Assembly (NCBI GenBank): GCA_029573235.1
Contig: JAKQGX010000032.1
Span: 1 to 44,610 of the forward strand
DNA length: 44,610 nucleotides
From: Bacteroidota bacterium
GTDB taxonomy: Bacteria > Bacteroidota > Bacteroidia > Chitinophagales > Chitinophagaceae
Direction: 5' to 3'
Of the stretch, positions 43,024 through 44,610 are shown in pieces. Numbering within the stretch: the stretch's first letter is position 1; each line of letters opens with the position of its first letter. Under the pieces are notes generated by a model that did not search any database, was not told where the DNA came from, and saw only the letters and a program-made list of their open reading frames with translations. Made by a program: the position numbers and the translations under genes.

Positions 43024-44148
43024 TTGCCTTCTCCCACTACCACAAAAAGAATTGGATACCTGGATGCAGCCAGAGGTATAGCAGCCTTTATGGTAATGAT
43101 CTACCATTATACCGGATGGAAATACCCCGAACATCTTAGCGTGAAAGCTTCCCATCTCCTCTTTAATGGTGCTGATGCTGTGTCATTCTTTTTTGTATTA
43201 AGTGGGTTTGTTTTATCCTTTCCCTATCTCTACTATCGCAAGTCAATGGACATTGGCAAGTTTTATATCAACCGCCTCTTCCGAATATATCCTGCCTTTT
43301 TAATTGCCTTAATTCTGAATGTACTTTTCAGCCAGCGAAACGGACTAATACAAGCACCTCTCGATACGTTATGGAATGCCTTTGGCTTCAAAGGGCTGGC
43401 ATTTTGGGAAGAAGCATTGTTGTTTAGAGGCCGGTCTTCGTACCTCGGACTCGATTGGACACTCACGGTAGAAATCGTCATGTCGTTTTTCATACCTTTT
43501 CTTATCGCAATGGTATTGTACCAACGTCGGTTGATAATATGGATGAGCGTCATGTCTTTGTTCATGACATTTATCATGGGGGTATTTGTTACACCGTTTC
43601 TACTGGGCATATTGATAGCCGTATATTTTGACGATATCCAGTCTGATAAATTCCAACAAACAATTGGGTATCGGTTTCGATATCTGTTTATCCTCATAGG
43701 TATTATATTTTTTTCGTTACGACAAATAGACCACTTGATGCCATTGAGTCCATCCATCCATTATTTTATGGAAGCCTATCAAATCAACTTCTATATGCTG
43801 AGTGGCATTGGCTCCTTTATCCTTTTAGTATATATCATCCGCTCGCACAAGGCGCAACGCTGGTTGGAGCAACCCCTACTTATTTTCTTGGGTAAAATAT
43901 CCTATGGAGTGTACCTCTTTCATTGGGTGATTGTAGCTGCCATTTTCGAATATTGGGATGCCATTGTGTTGCGATTTCCCAACACCACCATCGCCTTTAT
44001 AGTCATGCAGCTCGTATGTATTATTCTGACACTTGCAGCCGCTACGGCTAATTATTATTGGATAGAAATTCCACTCATTCAAAAAGGGAAACGAATCACC
44101 CAACGCATGAAGGAAACACTTGTCATTGGGACTTCGAATGGCAACTAA
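43024..44148 (+). CDS. Acyltransferase 3 family membrane protein
   Basis: 374 residues with about ten membrane helices. The family core opens with GYLDAARGIAAFMVMIYHY (the Arg and His in the first helices are the conserved catalytic-site residues), then ADAVSFFFVLSGFVLSF and FYINRLFRIYPAFLIAL. It closes with GKISYGVYLFHWVIVA and WIEIPLIQKGKRI. It transfers an acyl group, usually acetyl, to a cell-envelope carbohydrate. The only start that keeps the first motif intact is the TTG at 43024; an internal ATG would delete it. The target polysaccharide is unknown. Confidence 0.9.
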   Translation: MPSPTTTKRIGYLDAARGIAAFMVMIYHYTGWKYPEHLSVKASHLLFNGADAVSFFFVLSGFVLSFPYLYYRKSMDIGKFYINRLFRIYPAFLIALILNVLFSQRNGLIQAPLDTLWNAFGFKGLAFWEEALLFRGRSSYLGLDWTLTVEIVMSFFIPFLIAMVLYQRRLIIWMSVMSLFMTFIMGVFVTPFLLGILIAVYFDDIQSDKFQQTIGYRFRYLFILIGIIFFSLRQIDHLMPLSPSIHYFMEAYQINFYMLSGIGSFILLVYIIRSHKAQRWLEQPLLIFLGKISYGVYLFHWVIVAAIFEYWDAIVLRFPNTTIAFIVMQLVCIILTLAAATANYYWIEIPLIQKGKRITQRMKETLVIGTSNGN

Positions 44149-44209
44149 TAACCTATTAAGACATATCTTTTTGAAAATACAAGCCTAAGCTGTATCATAC
44201 TACTATCCA

Positions 44210-44217
44210 TATCTTTG
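44210..44217 (+). promoter_or_regulatory. Candidate -7 box upstream of the PurE-like gene
   Basis: TATCTTTG fits TAnnTTTG. It is 128 nt before the ATG at 44346, leaving a long AT-rich leader in which I see no known riboswitch. Confidence 0.35.
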
Positions 44218-44345
44218 CAAAACAAATCGCTACATAAAGCATAGGCTCGGCTACTATTTATTCACAAACGTGCATAACCTTTGATCGTAGGATGCAAAAA
44301 AATAATTTACTTTTCACTCATCAATAAAAAAACATCAATAGCATT

Positions 44346-44610
44346 ATGAAGGTAATGATCATCATGGGGTCGATATCCGATGAACCAATCATGAAAGAAG
44401 CACAAACATGGCTTCAGTGGTTTGGTATAGAAAACGAACTAGTAGTTGCTTCGGCTCATCGCAATCCCGATAAAGTGCGCGACCTCATGGTAACTGCAAA
44501 AGACAAAGGCTTCGGCTGTGTGATAGCAGCGGCAGGTATGGCGGCAGCGCTGCCCGGCGTATGTGCGGCATACACCTCGCTACCCGTGCTGGGAGTGTAT
44601 GCCGCACATA
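44346..44610 (+). CDS. AIR carboxylase family protein (PurE-like), 5' part only
   Basis: 88 codons are visible; the gene continues beyond the window. MKVMIIMGSISDEPIMKEAQ matches the PurE phosphate-binding loop (MGSxSD), and ASAHRNPDKV contains the essential histidine (His38 here, E. coli His45). PurE converts N5-carboxyaminoimidazole ribotide to 4-carboxyaminoimidazole ribotide in purine synthesis. Two departures stand out: the usual GGAAHLPG loop reads GMAAALPG (64-71), losing its histidine, and the usual LGVPV segment reads LGVYAAH. It may be a divergent PurE or a paralogue of different function. No purK or other pur gene is visible. Confidence 0.8.
   Translation, partial: MKVMIIMGSISDEPIMKEAQTWLQWFGIENELVVASAHRNPDKVRDLMVTAKDKGFGCVIAAAGMAAALPGVCAAYTSLPVLGVYAAH

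Noticed and set aside
1-44610. tRNA, rRNA, CRISPR, insertion sequences or prophage
   Set aside because: I saw no cloverleaf-type sequence, no regularly spaced repeats, and no transposase, integrase or phage structural protein.

Overview
The window looks like a stretch of Bacteroidota chromosome, most likely Chitinophagales (Chitinophagaceae-like). The evidence is a PorU2/PorV2-type type IX secretion pair, a secreted protein with a type B (gliding-motility-associated) C-terminal sorting domain, DUF5686 and DUF4105 proteins, a lipoprotein with a TonB C-terminal domain, and repeated TAnnTTTG promoter boxes of the Bacteroidota type. The family-level placement is inference. No rRNA, tRNA, CRISPR array, intact insertion sequence or prophage was recognised.

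Layout. 1-1294 is a small accessory islet: a higBA toxin-antitoxin pair between two large interrupted-hairpin elements. 1295-6514 (plus) holds an ADP-ribosylglycohydrolase, a secreted YngK-like glycosidase, a methyltransferase and a membrane GT-C/TPR protein. 6541-11577 (minus) is a tight four-gene run: acyl-lipid desaturase, DUF4105 protein, alpha/beta hydrolase and a type B sorting-domain PKD protein. 11738-12148 (plus) is the TonB-domain lipoprotein, convergent with a TPR protein across a clear hairpin terminator. 12243-17447 (minus) is housekeeping: TPR protein, prfB, GtrA-family protein, sucD and an MlaF-type ATPase. 17584-19320 (plus) is a WYL-type regulator followed by ridA and a YdeI-like gene. 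19449-31308 is mostly minus: a DUF5686 outer-membrane protein, a conserved small protein, an RRM protein, porU2, porV2 and a class III aminotransferase; a plus-strand alpha/beta hydrolase lies among them. 31509-35239 (plus) holds icd, deoC, a SPOR protein and an M20 amidohydrolase. 35267-36640 (minus) holds a Xre regulator/membrane protein operon and a fasciclin lipoprotein. 36859-44610 (plus) holds a secreted hypothetical protein, a GT-C-like membrane protein, smc, an acyltransferase and the 5' part of a PurE-like gene that runs off the window.

How the genes work together. PorV2 and PorU2 overlap by 4 nt and would act as shuttle and sortase for T9SS cargo. icd and sucD are TCA-cycle genes. 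The membrane-protein/Xre operon has three stacked TTTAC...GTAAA dyads, two of them over its promoter, which is a textbook autoregulation layout. The ridA-ydeI promoter carries a TGACA-N6-TGTCA dyad just downstream of a WYL regulator gene.

The least ordinary signals are: the paired hairpin elements around higBA; the three-dyad operator; an orphan plus-strand terminator between mlaF and sucD that may end a small RNA; isocitrate dehydrogenase cofactor positions that differ from the E. coli NADP set; a PurE-like protein lacking a conserved histidine; and several promoter boxes so close to start codons that the mRNAs would be leaderless. I did not find a convincing wholly new multi-gene system.
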